The translations under genes were made by a program, and so were the position numbers. A DNA stretch of 64,000 bases. Origin: Puffinus mauretanicus (Eukaryota; Chordata; Aves; Procellariiformes; Procellariidae). The stretch covers positions 124,001-188,000 of the forward strand of contig JAJKFH010000383.1 of assembly GCA_023333565.1 (NCBI GenBank), read 5' to 3'. Under the pieces are notes generated by a model. The model was given only the letters and a program-made list of their open reading frames with translations, had not been told where the DNA came from and made no database searches. Shown here piece after piece: positions 8,843 through 20,470 of this stretch. Numbering within the stretch: the stretch's first letter is position 1; every line of letters starts with the position of its first letter.

Positions 8843-11800
8843 AAATGCAAGAAGGGTAAAGTTCAACACTTGGTGATATTATTATGGGTGGAAAGGAGAG
8901 GAAATGAAAAAAAAAAAAGCATGGAAATGCAAGTCATGTGAAAACATTTTAACGTTAAGATTTCCACGGTTTCTTTCTGTGGGGAAGGTCTCACTTCTGT
9001 ATATTCATGACAGCCGATGCATACACAGTATCAATATCAAAATGAACATATTTTGTGCCTCCCTTCTATCCCAGTTTAGGAACATTCCTCCCAGTTTGTC
9101 TGGGAGACCATTTCTAACGATTCGGCAGAGCTCCTGGTACTGGGAATGAGATGGACGGAGGGTTACAGTAAAACTTGAAGAAAGGCAAAAGTATGGCATA
9201 ACCTATGGCTCAAAAGAGGAATGTTAACAAAAAATGTGCAGCATGCAGTACTTTTTCATCCGCGATTATTACAACAATAACATGAACCCAACCTAATGGT
9301 GTCTGCACTATATATTACAAGTAGCTCTTTATGATCGTTCCCCCTCCCCTTCTCAAACATCCTGATTAGGCCTATTTCCGAAGCTTGTTTGAACAGCCTG
9401 TCACTATTTGTTTAAGTTTCAAACCTGTTTTAAATAAACACATGTCCATTTTATGTACTAAAACAAGGAAAGGGGGGGAGGGAAGTATGACCCGTTGCTG
9501 AAAACTATTTTAGCACAAAGAGAACCCTAAACAGAATCTCAACTGTTTCATAAGGCTTGTCTCCTTCTGTAAACCCATGTATGTCACTGGATTTTTGTTG
9601 CCTAAACCGGTCCGTTTAAATAAGAGAGTCCCTGCTAAAACATGTAAGATTAGGAAAATTGCTTGAAAGACTTGATGTCCTCTGAAAAGCACTCTTTATA
9701 ATGAAAGCAAGGGTCCCCTTGGCAAATAGACTGAGGCAAGTTCTGGCTTGGTCAACCTTTCTGGAAGTCTTACACAATTGGAAAGAAAATGGTTACAGGC
9801 CCTGCTTTTAAGACCTACCTATTCAAAATTTAATGGAAATTTATATCCTGGATGTAAAATTATATCAGGGCAGTTAAAAATTATATGGGAAAGAACTCTT
9901 CATTCAGCTCTGTAAGTTTTTAAAAAGTAATTTCTTAGGAAGCTTTTATTAAGTCAAATCAGTCCATTGCTGGTTTACTATGCAACTTTATGTTGACTGT
10001 TTCTGTGAAGCAAGAAAGGTGGCAGTGGGGAAGGGAAAGATGCTCTGCCTAAGCTCCTTTTAGCACCAAAGCACCCGAGATGCCTGCCTCACCTACCTGG
10101 GCTTGATTGGCAGGTCAGGAAGAATTGCCCCGAGGGCACCCCTCGCTGCCCTCTTGCCTGTTGAACTAGATGCAGGGACGACATAGCGTGTTCCTGGCCG
10201 GAGTTCCTGGGATTTGCAGGGAGCCCAGGGCAAAAGCGGAGTTTGTCACCCTCGGAGGATTAGGAGGCGTAATCGCGCACCGAGTCAGGGCAGCCTCAAA
10301 ACAAAGCATCCAGATCACACTAGCCCGCTCTTCCGCTGGCCCAAGTTCGGCAGCTCTGATCCAAGAAACAAATGTCATCTTTAACTACACAGGCATTCTT
10401 CGCTTGCGCATTGAGCCGAGTTTGTTCAGTCTCGGTCCTTTGGCCGAGCCTTCACCTCTGCTTGAGAGGCAAGGCATAGCTTCTCGGCCGCAGAGAAGTA
10501 CGTACTTCCCATAGGCTGAGCCCAGCGAAGCATTACGGATCTGACGGCTCCTTGCTGAAAATAGGGAGGGAGAAGGCAGTTTCAGCCTGGCATTTCTGAC
10601 TGAGGGGGCGGTGGGGAGAGCAAACACGAGGAAGTAAAGGCTTCCTTTTTCTACCTGAATCAAACAGCTGGTGAGGAAGTGACTTTATTTCCCTCGTTAT
10701 CATTGGGTTGACAGGATATCCTCTTGAGCCACATTGTATTGAATGAAGAGCCAGTGAGACTTCCATTTTACTGAACGGCAATTGCCTTGTGGCTATTTTA
10801 CGCTGCCCTCTCCGTGACTCCAAAACAAACAAACAAACACACACTAGGTCCCGGCTTTTGAAGAAACCTGCACGGGTCTGAACGAGGCGGCTTTGCCACC
10901 CGGTACGGGGCAGGAGAGGGAATGGCATAAGCTCCGATGCCAAGGTTTAGCAGCTGAATGACTTTTCCCTCACCCCTGCCTCCATACGAATGACATAAAT
11001 TCTCATAAAAGCTTTCGTTCCCGAATAGTAACTCATTTCAGAAAGAGTTTGGGGAGGGAGGGAGGGAGGGAGCGGACAGAGCTGGTTAAATCATCCCATG
11101 TTTTCTATGCAGTGAAACCTCATTAAAATGTCATCTTGAAGCTAACGAGAAAAGTTCTTGGAACACAAAAAACAGACGAATCTCTAGCTGTTCCCAAAGA
11201 GTTTATAGGTCTTTATGCAAGCCTAAGTTGTGAGTACATGCAAATAAGGACAGCTCAGACCTTGACTGTGTTGCGCCGAGGTATGGCGTTTCATGAGGTC
11301 GGTATCTTTAGAGAGGCCGCTATCTTTTTACGCCTGGGAGTGCCGACACGCTGGCAGTCCAGCTAGGTGCATGTTATCGACACAGAAGGTGTCACCACGC
11401 AAGCCCTGCTGACCACGGGCAGAGAACCTGCCTGGGGAGTGGCTTCAGCATGTGCACCCCTGATCAAATCCTCATCCAGATTTTTCTTTTCCGCCCTCAC
11501 CTTTGCCTGTGGTAGAAATGGGTCTATTTTGAATTCTCTGTTTCCACAATGCCCGATAGAGTCTTAGTTCTGCAGCTGATGTGTTAGTTGCTGGCCGCAT
11601 ACCCTTTTGTTTCTCCAGTGGTATCTGAGGTTTCTGACTTTGGACAAAACTGGTTCTCATCACAGTGGTCTTGCCTAACTTCTTTGTTCCTTGTCCTTGC
11701 TATCTATTTGTATAAACTCTTGCATCGGTGAGCCTGTGATCTTGGCGGCATATCTTGCAGGTCCTAGTCTCACTGAAGCCTGTGTGAATTGAAATCAGTG

Positions 11801-14800
11801 GAAATATTATTTGCATAAGGCTGACTAAACATGGCACTCAGATGGAGACATCTAAGGAGCAAGGACTAATCGTGGTTAGGTTTGTTCACGAAAACTGATG
11901 CATATGCTTAGAAATATATAAATGTGAGTGGTTACAGTAACGGGGATGACTATTCCTCCTGTCCATGCTCCCATAGAGTGACACTGCTGGCAGGCAAGTT
12001 TCCTCCGGACCTCTGTGAGATGACGGACAAACCCAGGCTTTGGGGAATGGTCAAGCCATCTCTTTAAACACAGGATCTGTAAGGTGTTGATCATTCAGCT
12101 TGCATGGAAACCCATGCCGTGTTCAGACTAGGCTGCATTCTTGTTAAACCAAGTCAGCATGAGAAATGTTTCAGTAATTTAGTCTTGGCGTCTCTACTTA
12201 ATTCAGTTAGATGTGGCTCTGCAATATGCAAAAGCCCAGACCTAGTGGAGGCTGCCTTGTTTTCTTATTCCTGGAAAGGCCCACACTAAAATGAGGTATT
12301 TCTGGCATCAGCGTAAGAGCTGTAATGTCACTACAGCAGCTAGCTGGTGGTATTTAATGGGTGCCACTTTTGAGGGAGCAATATTAGCATTAATGAGAGA
12401 AAGAAGGGGAGAAGGCCTTCTGGACAAAATCCTCGATGTTCAAACAACATAGTCAAAGCTGCTCTACTCGATCCTTCACAATTTTCTTTTCAGATCTTTT
12501 GTGGGTTGATAATCTTATTCAACTAATTTGCTGTTTGTTTGCTTCAATACTTAGCAGTCTTAGTTTTATTTTACAAAGGTACCCTACTCAGGTAGAGTGC
12601 TAGAAGCTGTGTGAACTCGTGCCTAGAAAACAAATGTGTCCCTGCACATATTTTCATGAATCTCAGTTCCACTGAGAACCGTTCAGTTTTAGGCCTCCTT
12701 CTACTCAAATTTATCAAACCCGTTCTTAGAGCGTTTACATTCACATACAACACTAAACTTAGCAAACATCCATTTATGGATTTGTGGATCACTTTGGAGG
12801 AGAGAACAAGTGTCGCAAGTTGCCGGGGGGACTCATCTCATCCCGTCACATCGCTCTTACACCCGCATCCTCTGAAAGGAAGCTAGATGCATTAGGACCC
12901 CTGTCAAATCTTCAGAATGACTTTAAAATGAAAATAATGACAAAACGGGTCTGAATGACAACAGAGGCCCATTTCTCTCAAAATCTTGTCTAAATTCTCC
13001 GTCTTGCTCGTAACTTACTTTCAATATGAAAGTACACTGGAAATAGCCTACCTAATTTAAAAGCCCCAATCTGAAGATTTGGCTGCAGCGGGTACATTGG
13101 TAGTAGAGGGGAATGTGAACACATCCCCCGTTATGTTCCCTGCCTGCTCCAGCTGTCCGTGCCGCTCTCGGGCCGCCGCAAAAGAGTTAAATCACGTAAC
13201 CGCCTGAGAAATGGGAACTGAAAGTAGCTGCTTGTAGAAACGCTCAAAGTGCTGTGGCACAGCCTTTGTCATCAAGGCCATGAATGGTTTTATTTAACAA
13301 GCGTGTCCAGCTCTGCCAGGCTCGAGGCGCAGGTATTAGTGGAGGTAGAGAGGGGAAAGCAGGACAGCAAGGCTGTCAGTCTGGTGAGGAGGGAGGGCCT
13401 GGCTCGGGGCAGCCTCGGCCAGAAAAGGCTGTGTGAACGAGAAGGGTGAAATCGGACCAGTCTGAGCAGGTTGTCCCATCGGCTGAACCACGAGGGACCA
13501 GTCATGCATTTTTCTGCTTCTTGTTTTAACATCCCTCAGGGAAACACTCCATCCCGTGTTTGTTGTCTCAACACTCAGTTCTGACCCAAATCCCTTTGGC
13601 TCGACTGACTCGCGCTCGGCATTGAGCGAGAGTAACGCAGAGCTGGAGCGGTGGCCTTGGCGCTCCTTGGCGCTCCAGCAGCAAGAGGATCATGCAAAGC
13701 CACCGGCACCTTCTGCAGAAGTGCCACCCGGTCCTCACGTGACTTGAAGCAGGCTCTTGGTTTTTCTAAATCTTGTGACAATCAACTGATTCACAGGGCC
13801 AATGAGGCAACACAGCTAACATTATGATAAAGTAACCTCACGATAAATCTGCAATTTAATGAGTAAGTGCAAAAAAAGCTTATGCTGTAGACTTCAATGG
13901 ACAGTTACACTTCTAGCAGCAGCCACCTGGAAAATATGAATTTGCGCATGTGTTTTCTTTGGCAGCCTACACCTCATTAGCAGCCCGAAACATTGCTGCT
14001 CACCTGTAAAAGCCTTATTTGAGGCAGAGAAGAGGCAGCGTTTTTTGGTCATTGCTTTCTCTTGCCATTTCCTAAGTCAGCCCTCGGGTGCTGTACTCCC
14101 GCGGGTAGCGTGTGTCAGCGTCAGCTGTCGGGGAGGCAGAGGTGTCCTGGCAGTCAGGCAGCCTGACGGAGCAAGCTGCAAGCGGCCCCCGTGCAACGGT
14201 GCATGCAAGAGTGGAGGCCTCTCGGTGGCTTGCTCCACGTTTTCATCATTTCACAGCGAAGTGATAATGGGAAATTAAAATAAGGGGAAGTTCCTGGTCT
14301 GCATCTGCTCGGAAGAGATTGTTTTTGGTTTGGGTGCCCTCCCTCCACTCCTCCTTCTTGTCCTTTCTCTCCTGTTCACCACTTGCGCAAAAGCACAAGA
14401 CCTGGGAGATGAATGGAGGGTGAAGGAGCAGAGAAAGGAATGAAGAGAGTCTGTGTAGACTGAGGCAAGTGGGAACTTAGACAAAATGAACTGTCTAAAT
14501 AGGACAGGTGTAAACTGCCTGTTGCCACAAAGAGCTGAATCCTGCTTTTAAGCCAAGCTAGCTTTATGAGTTGCCTTGCCTTATGGGGAGCTCATAGGTT
14601 AGGGTTGGCTGGTAAATCTGGAATTTCTGGGTTCACCCAGAAAGTCCTTTGGCAAATGTTATCAGGTAAGAGCTAACAGGGACCATATGAAAAAGCAAGG
14701 AAGTGTCAGAGTGTAAGAATACAATTCACAAACAGACTGAAGGACTTTGTTTTGTTATTCAAAACAGCTCAAATTCATTTGCATACACAGTTGTAATCCA

Positions 14801-16574
14801 TTAACTATGACCATTAGATTTATTCAAATGCCACCACGCAAAACCAAAATATGAGGACTTAATAAAATGCAAACCGCCTCTGCCCTTCCACCACCAAAAC
14901 AAACAACAGGCATCCGGCAGGAGAACTGGGATCTTCTCCCATCCGAAAGGAAGTACCACTGGGATGTTTGAAAGCGGCACACCTCCGACCCATATGTATA
15001 CTTTAATTCCTCTGTAAAAAGAAATAATGTCTTGCTGATACAAGAAAGGGCACAAATTCTGCGTGTTTCCTTTTAGCAGGAAGCTTTAAAATTGAAAAAT
15101 GTTAAGAGACTAGTAGCAGGAGAAAAAGGGTTATTCTGTACTTCAGGGGCTTTGCTGGTGTCCCTGTTCGGGCCAAATCCCTCGATGGAGACATGGCTTA
15201 TACCAGCTGCAGGAGCCTGCCAGCACGGTTGAAGTACCTCCCAAACAATGTGAGGTATACTAGCAAAAGGACTCCTCTGTTTGGTGTAAGTCTACGTAAG
15301 TCTACATAGTGGGGAAGGGAATCATGCCAAAATAGTTATCTTTGTAGGCTAGGGATGTGATTTTTTCCCCATGAGATAGTTATGCTGGCCAGACTTTGTC
15401 ATGTAGACCCTAGGAACTTTTATTTGCAAAATAAGACTGTAATTTATTTTAACCAGATGTTCAGCACTGATCTGTGTCTGTGCATTCACAGTGCACTCCA
15501 AGTAATTTTTACTCTGAAAGACATATACCTTGGACACCGGTAAGATTTTAAAAACATAACACTGAAACTTTAAGGCTTTTCTTCCCTTTTGGTGGTGATG
15601 GGTAGTTCCCAATGAAGTAAGCTGGTGTTCTGGGTTTTGAGGTTTGCTCCTATCAATCAGATCCCCTACAGGTCCTGTAAGGCAGAAGTCTCAGCTCTCC
15701 GGAGTATCAGACATTCACATCAATTTCTGGAGCAAGTCATGCAGTTCCTTACAACCTAATGGTTGCTGGGAGCATAGGGTGAGAGCTGAGGTGACCTAGG
15801 ATCTCTCTTTTTTCGGTAAAGAGCAGGAGGTACGAATGCCAGTCCTCTGAAAAAACAGATCCCTCTTTGTTTTCTTTCGTGCCTGGTGTTCTTGAGAGGA
15901 GGCAGGGGCTGGTTCTGCTACAGGACAACGATCATCAGAGTGGTCACATAGCTGTCACTGGAGCCTGAAGTACCTACCACTATCAACAAGTTACACATAC
16001 ACATCCTTGGGAACAGCTGAAATACAGCTTAGCCTGCATTCCTATGGCCAGTCATTCAAAACAGAAACTAAAGGATTTGGTTAACTGCTGCTTTTTTTTT
16101 CTTAAGCCTGCATGTCCTTGCAGATCATTCACAAGGGCTGAGCATTTATATTTCCTGTTGACATCCTTTGAAAGGGAGAATGCCAATGGAAATTGGATCT
16201 TTTAATGAACAATTTCTGTGTACAGCAAGTCAGATGAAAATTCATGAAGGATTTAAATCTATCATTGTGACCTTGAACTAACAGCACGAGGAAGGAGAAG
16301 GCCGTTAGCTTAGGCAGGAAAGATTGGTAATTACTTCATGTGTTGGTGTTTCCAAGTGAGTAGAAATTTCATGCAAAAATTTCAGACACTCAAAGGAAAG
16401 AATAAAAAACAAAATCGGGAATATCAGCCAAGAAAAAATAAATGCATTACCTATGAAATCAGTTCTTGAAAGCTTTCCCATGGTCTAAAATAAGTAAGAT
16501 GCCACAGATCAGAAACTGCAGGTCAAAATTGATATAAGACCCTAAACTTTATAATTTACTTTTTAAAATACTTC
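8843..16574 (-). other. BCL2 intron segment
   Basis: Contains a moderately GC-rich stretch at 10160-10640, an AAAC simple repeat at about 10821-10841, a GGGA run near 11050-11074, a probable arm of the old palindromic repeat at 11765-11800, and octamer words (ATGCAAAT/ATTTGCAT) at 11238, 11809 and 14777. The stretch 13880-14030 and the stretch 14760-14830 look like complex conserved-type sequence. No exon is recognised. Confidence 0.65.
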
Positions 16575-17050
16575 TAAGTGCAGGTGGGTCCACACGGCAG
16601 AATGCAGTTCTACGGAGAGGAATCATAGACTCATAGAATCATTAAGGTTGGAAAAGACCTCTAAGATCATCGAGTCCAACCGTCAACCCAACACCACCAT
16701 GCCCACTACACCATGTCCCTAAGCGCCTCATCTACACGTCTTTTAAATACTTCCAGGGATGGTGACTCAACCACTTCCCTGGGCAGCCCGTTCCAATGTT
16801 TAACCACTTTTTCAGTAAAGAAATTTTTCCTAATGTCCAATCTAAACCTCATTGGCGAGATCTGACCTTGCACTGAACAAGCCAACTCAGGAGCAAGTCT
16901 AGGGGTGCAAACACTATAGGTATATTAGGGTAGTACTCCAGGTGGGCTAACTATCCCTGCTGTGAAACTAGTGCAACCGCTGTTTAGAGGCAGCTCAAGT
17001 ATCCCTGTGCAGTGCTGCGCTGTGTCGTGTAGACATGCCCTGAGGCACTA
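16575..17050. mobile_element. Old DNA-transposon-like element hosting the CR1
   Basis: On both sides of the CR1 lies sequence resembling an old dispersed repeat with GTCCACAC-like and GTGTAGACATGCC-like ends. The left part has GCAGGTGGGTCCACACGGCA and the right part ends TGTCGTGTAGACATGCCCTG. The inverted relation of the two ends and the central CR1 suggest a non-autonomous DNA transposon later split by the CR1. The match is from memory of similar reptile and bird repeats, and the boundaries are approximate. Confidence 0.35.
16621..16850 (-). mobile_element. CR1 LINE 3' fragment (CR1-J/Y-like)
   Basis: On the plus strand it begins with the reversed CR1 3' terminus (ATCATAGACTCATAGAATCA) and continues with GGTTGGAAAAGACCTCTAAG, TCGAGTCCAACCGTCAACCC and a tail including GTCCAATCTAAACCTC. 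These are standard bird CR1 3' sequences. It is a 5'-truncated copy of about 230 bases inserted in the minus orientation. Truncation and lack of an obvious target-site duplication are usual for CR1. It is well preserved, so it is among the younger insertions in the window. The exact subfamily is uncertain without a library search. Confidence 0.95.
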
Positions 17051-18429
17051 TTGGAGAAAAAATGATGGATCCTGCTGCGCACACAGTCTTACAGCAACGC
17101 CTTCCTCATAAAGCAACATGCGCAGTGACTCTTGTGCCAGCAGCTGCTGCTGAAAGGCCAGTCTCTCTTGCCCAGTCACTTCAAAGTAGCCTCAAGAATT
17201 TCATTAAAGCATTAATCTGCAACTACAGAGCTGCTCTTGCTTAGGAGTCAGAGGAAGTGATTACAGGAGCTGAGGGATTCACGTGTGATAGAAGGAGAGG
17301 GACTACATCTGGAAGTAGGTACAGAAATCATCCGGAGGATGACCACAAATAACTCCTGTGTGCAACCGCCTCCTGCGTCTGTCTCTCTTTGGGTGATGGC
17401 CTGTGCCCATCTTGATGCTCTTTTCATTGGAGTTCTGTCATTACTGTCAACCTGCTTCTTCTCCCCCAGATCTTCCATCACTGATATCTGCTGCTCCTAC
17501 CCCTGAGCGTTGCATCAATAGGGGCTTCCTGCCACAGGGGTGACTCTCAGCTGGCAATTTATGGCTGGAATCTAATGTGTAAGTGACATAACCCACCCAG
17601 GAGCTGCCTTCAGAACCTCCTATAATTAACTGTTGCTGCTATACGTTTAGACAAACCCAGGAAATCACATGCAAAATTCTGTCTGATTTGCTATCTAATC
17701 TTCTTCTATCTAGGTTCTTATACCACACACATTGCTGTGGTATCTGAGCATCTCGGTGCCTGGATGCAATTCAGTTAAACCCTTTTCAAGCTAGCAGTCT
17801 AAGCTGCAGTCCTGACACTTCTCCTACATGCAGCCAACTGTTTTGCTATGAGCAAACTGTGAAGAAGCTTCTTCAAAGGCTCCCTGAACCTACCAGCTTC
17901 TCTCGTCTTCCTTTCCCAGATAATGTAAGGTTGGGAAACTTGCCAAGCATCACGCTAAACCGAAAGAGATGTTCAAATTGCAGCGAGTACAGGAGCCAAG
18001 GGAGCCCAGTCTGCCAGAATGTTATTGTAGCGTTCTCAAGAAGCTCACGGCATTAAGACTTCATTTTGTTGTGTGCCTGTCTGTCTGTCGAGGAGATGCT
18101 CCACTGGAGGCCAGAAAGTCATTGCTTCCTCAATATTAAATACAAGTGTCTCGGCCAACTACAAACCATTTGTTAGCTTCAAACTTTCAAGTCAGTTTTC
18201 TTTCTTTTTCTTTTAAGATTGGAGGTGTTTGATCCTGCGGTTGCTGTTGCTTGAAACAGAACCTCGGCTTTCAAGAGGATTTTAGATATACCCTTTTCTG
18301 ATGACCGTACAATCGAAGTAAGAACACAGAAAGGGACCAGCAGTCAAAATGGTGATGAAAAGAAGCTGTATTATTTCTGGATGAGAAATACTAGATATGG
18401 GTTTGATTGATTTAAGCCCAAGTAAGGGA

Positions 18430-18620
18430 AGAGAAAAGTTCAGACCTTATCTACACTTTAACAGTAAAGAAGCAATCCTCCCCCCAGGGGGAACCATTTA
18501 CACCGATATCAAAGTGTATTCTGACTCATTAACTGAAATATGTTGTGCTGGTGGAAGACAGTTATATCAGCAAGATTTTGTCTACACAAGGGTTTGCACC
18601 AGTATAATTTATATCCATAA
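18430..18620. repeat. Old repeat with TCTACAC-type ends
   Basis: Starts near CAGACCTTATCTACACTTTA and contains ATATGTTGTGCTGGTGGAAG. It ends with TTTTGTCTACACAAGGGTTT followed by GCACCAGTATAATT. This resembles a dispersed repeat of turtles and birds that starts near TATCTACACTAC and contains GTCTACACAGGGGTTTGCAC. The two ends share the TCTACAC motif. It could belong to the same broad group as the element split by CR1 at 16575-17050. Confidence 0.4.
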
Positions 18621-20389
18621 AAAAAGTCAGATGCATAACCAACATGGGCGTACAGTGGAGTGCAAACCAGGCGTGAAGCATGGGGGAAAATTTGCAGGCC
18701 TATGTTTGGGCTACGTGTTTGATTTTTACAAATCTGTGTTTTAAAAGTTCCTGTATGTCTATAATAAGAGCAGATAAAATTAAAAAAAAACAATCTAGAG
18801 CAACACAAGCATCAAGAAACTAAAAGAAAACTAAAGCCCCTTCCTTTTTTTGGCTATTTATTCCCACAGCTTTAGCCATAGAGTTGGTGGGGGGGAGGGG
18901 AAGAAGATGAACTGAGCCTGTGATCACGGCATTAAGTTGATTTGACTATCAGAAAACTTTAATTTAAATGTTCCCCACGGGGTTTCTGGTATTTATTTCC
19001 TTATTTACTTCTTGAGCCTATTTAATACTTTGACCTGAAGGAAGAAGACTTTGCACAAGCAAGAGGATTAAAGGTTCAAATTAGTTAAAGATGAAACAAA
19101 TCTATTGATTCATTAAAGCCCAGTGTTCTCAGTGTCACCAGCGATACTATCATACATTAATCTGTTAATATGCTTGAAGTGCAGAAAAAAGACATTTTCA
19201 GCATAGGTTACAGATGGCTTTTGATTGGAAAAAATACACTGATCCTTTGCATCCTTTTTGCCTAATGTTTTCTGTCCCATCCAAATGGCCTTCCTATGTA
19301 TGTCACAACCATGGGAGGGTTAGCGAGTCTCTTCTCATGCCTGCCTGACCCTGTACATTCATTTTAGTCCAATTTTGTCATCTTTGTCCACCCCCAAATT
19401 GTACCTCTTAACTCGCATCCCTTTCATTCCTTGGGGTTTTTTGCATGCTTTGTTCACATACTCGCTTTCCTTCTCGTGTGTGTTTCTTCAGCTATTCTTT
19501 GTGTGATTCCTTCTTTCTATGGCTGTCTAACCTTCCTTCATTCCTTACCTCTGTTTTCACTATTCATTTTCACGCATCCAGTACTACCTTGCACAGTTCC
19601 CGCAAAGCATTTGTGCGTGCACAGGTTACGCCTTTTCTCGCCGGTATATTGCTTATTCCCATCTATAGAGTTGTAGTTAGCGGAGACAAATACATGATTG
19701 TCATCGTGCCAGCTAATCGTGCTTGAGCTGTGGTCCCAGCAGGTTTTCACTGCAGCTGGCTGCCACAACGCTGAGCGCAGCCTAGGTGGATGTAATTGCC
19801 AAGTCACCGTGGGCATTGTGCCAAGGCGACTCTTCAAGGTTGTGTTGTGACATGGTGGTAGCTTGCAGTGAAGACTAGCCCTGCCTAGTACTCGGTGAGA
19901 CTCCAATACCCGGTTTGTGTCTTGAATAAACCTAAGTTGAGGTGGTGTTCCTCTAGAAGCAAGCAGGGTTGGGTAGGAGTCTTTGAAACAAGGCTTGGTA
20001 CAAACACCAGTTGTGTCTGATTTGCTGTGAAACCAACACAAAACCGTGCTCAGAAAACAGGAATACCTGGGCAGTGTATAGCTGTAGTTCAGCTCTGCTC
20101 AGTAAATCCTAACATGTGGAAGGCGCGTCACGTCTGTGTGTTTTATCGAGAAGCTGGTAGCCGCTGAGCCATACGAGAAGCTCTCCGAAGGCTTTCACAC
20201 TCCCGGGAGGAGGAGCAGCTCATAAAGCGGTGTTTAGTACTTCTCCTCTGGCCAATCTTTAAGGGAGGATTTCAGAGGAGAAAGATGAAGTTGCACTTTG
20301 TTGAATTTCTTAGATACGAAAATACGTACTTATGTCACAGTTTTTAAAGAAAACAAAATAGCATCACCTCGAAGAGATGAAAGGTATGA

Positions 20390-20470
20390 TCCATGAACAT
20401 AGGAGCTGCTGTACTGAATTAGCCTTGTGGTCCACCTAGACGTTAAGACTTAAGTGAGTTAGCTACAATC
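20390..20470 (+). mobile_element. Degraded CR1/L3-like retroposon fragment
   Basis: GAACATAGGAGCTGCTGTAC, then TGAATTAGCCTTGTGGTCCA and CCTAGACG. This follows the widespread retroposon sequence AGAACATAAGAACTGCCATAC, TGGGTCAGACCAATGGTCCA, TCTAG. It is strongly diverged. The class (LINE of the CR1/L3 group) is from memory, and the limits are approximate. Confidence 0.45.

Noticed and set aside
19538..20041. 167-codon minus-strand frame
   Set aside because: Same strand as BCL2, so it was checked as a possible missed exon, but it has no BCL2-like motif and no convincing splice sites around it.
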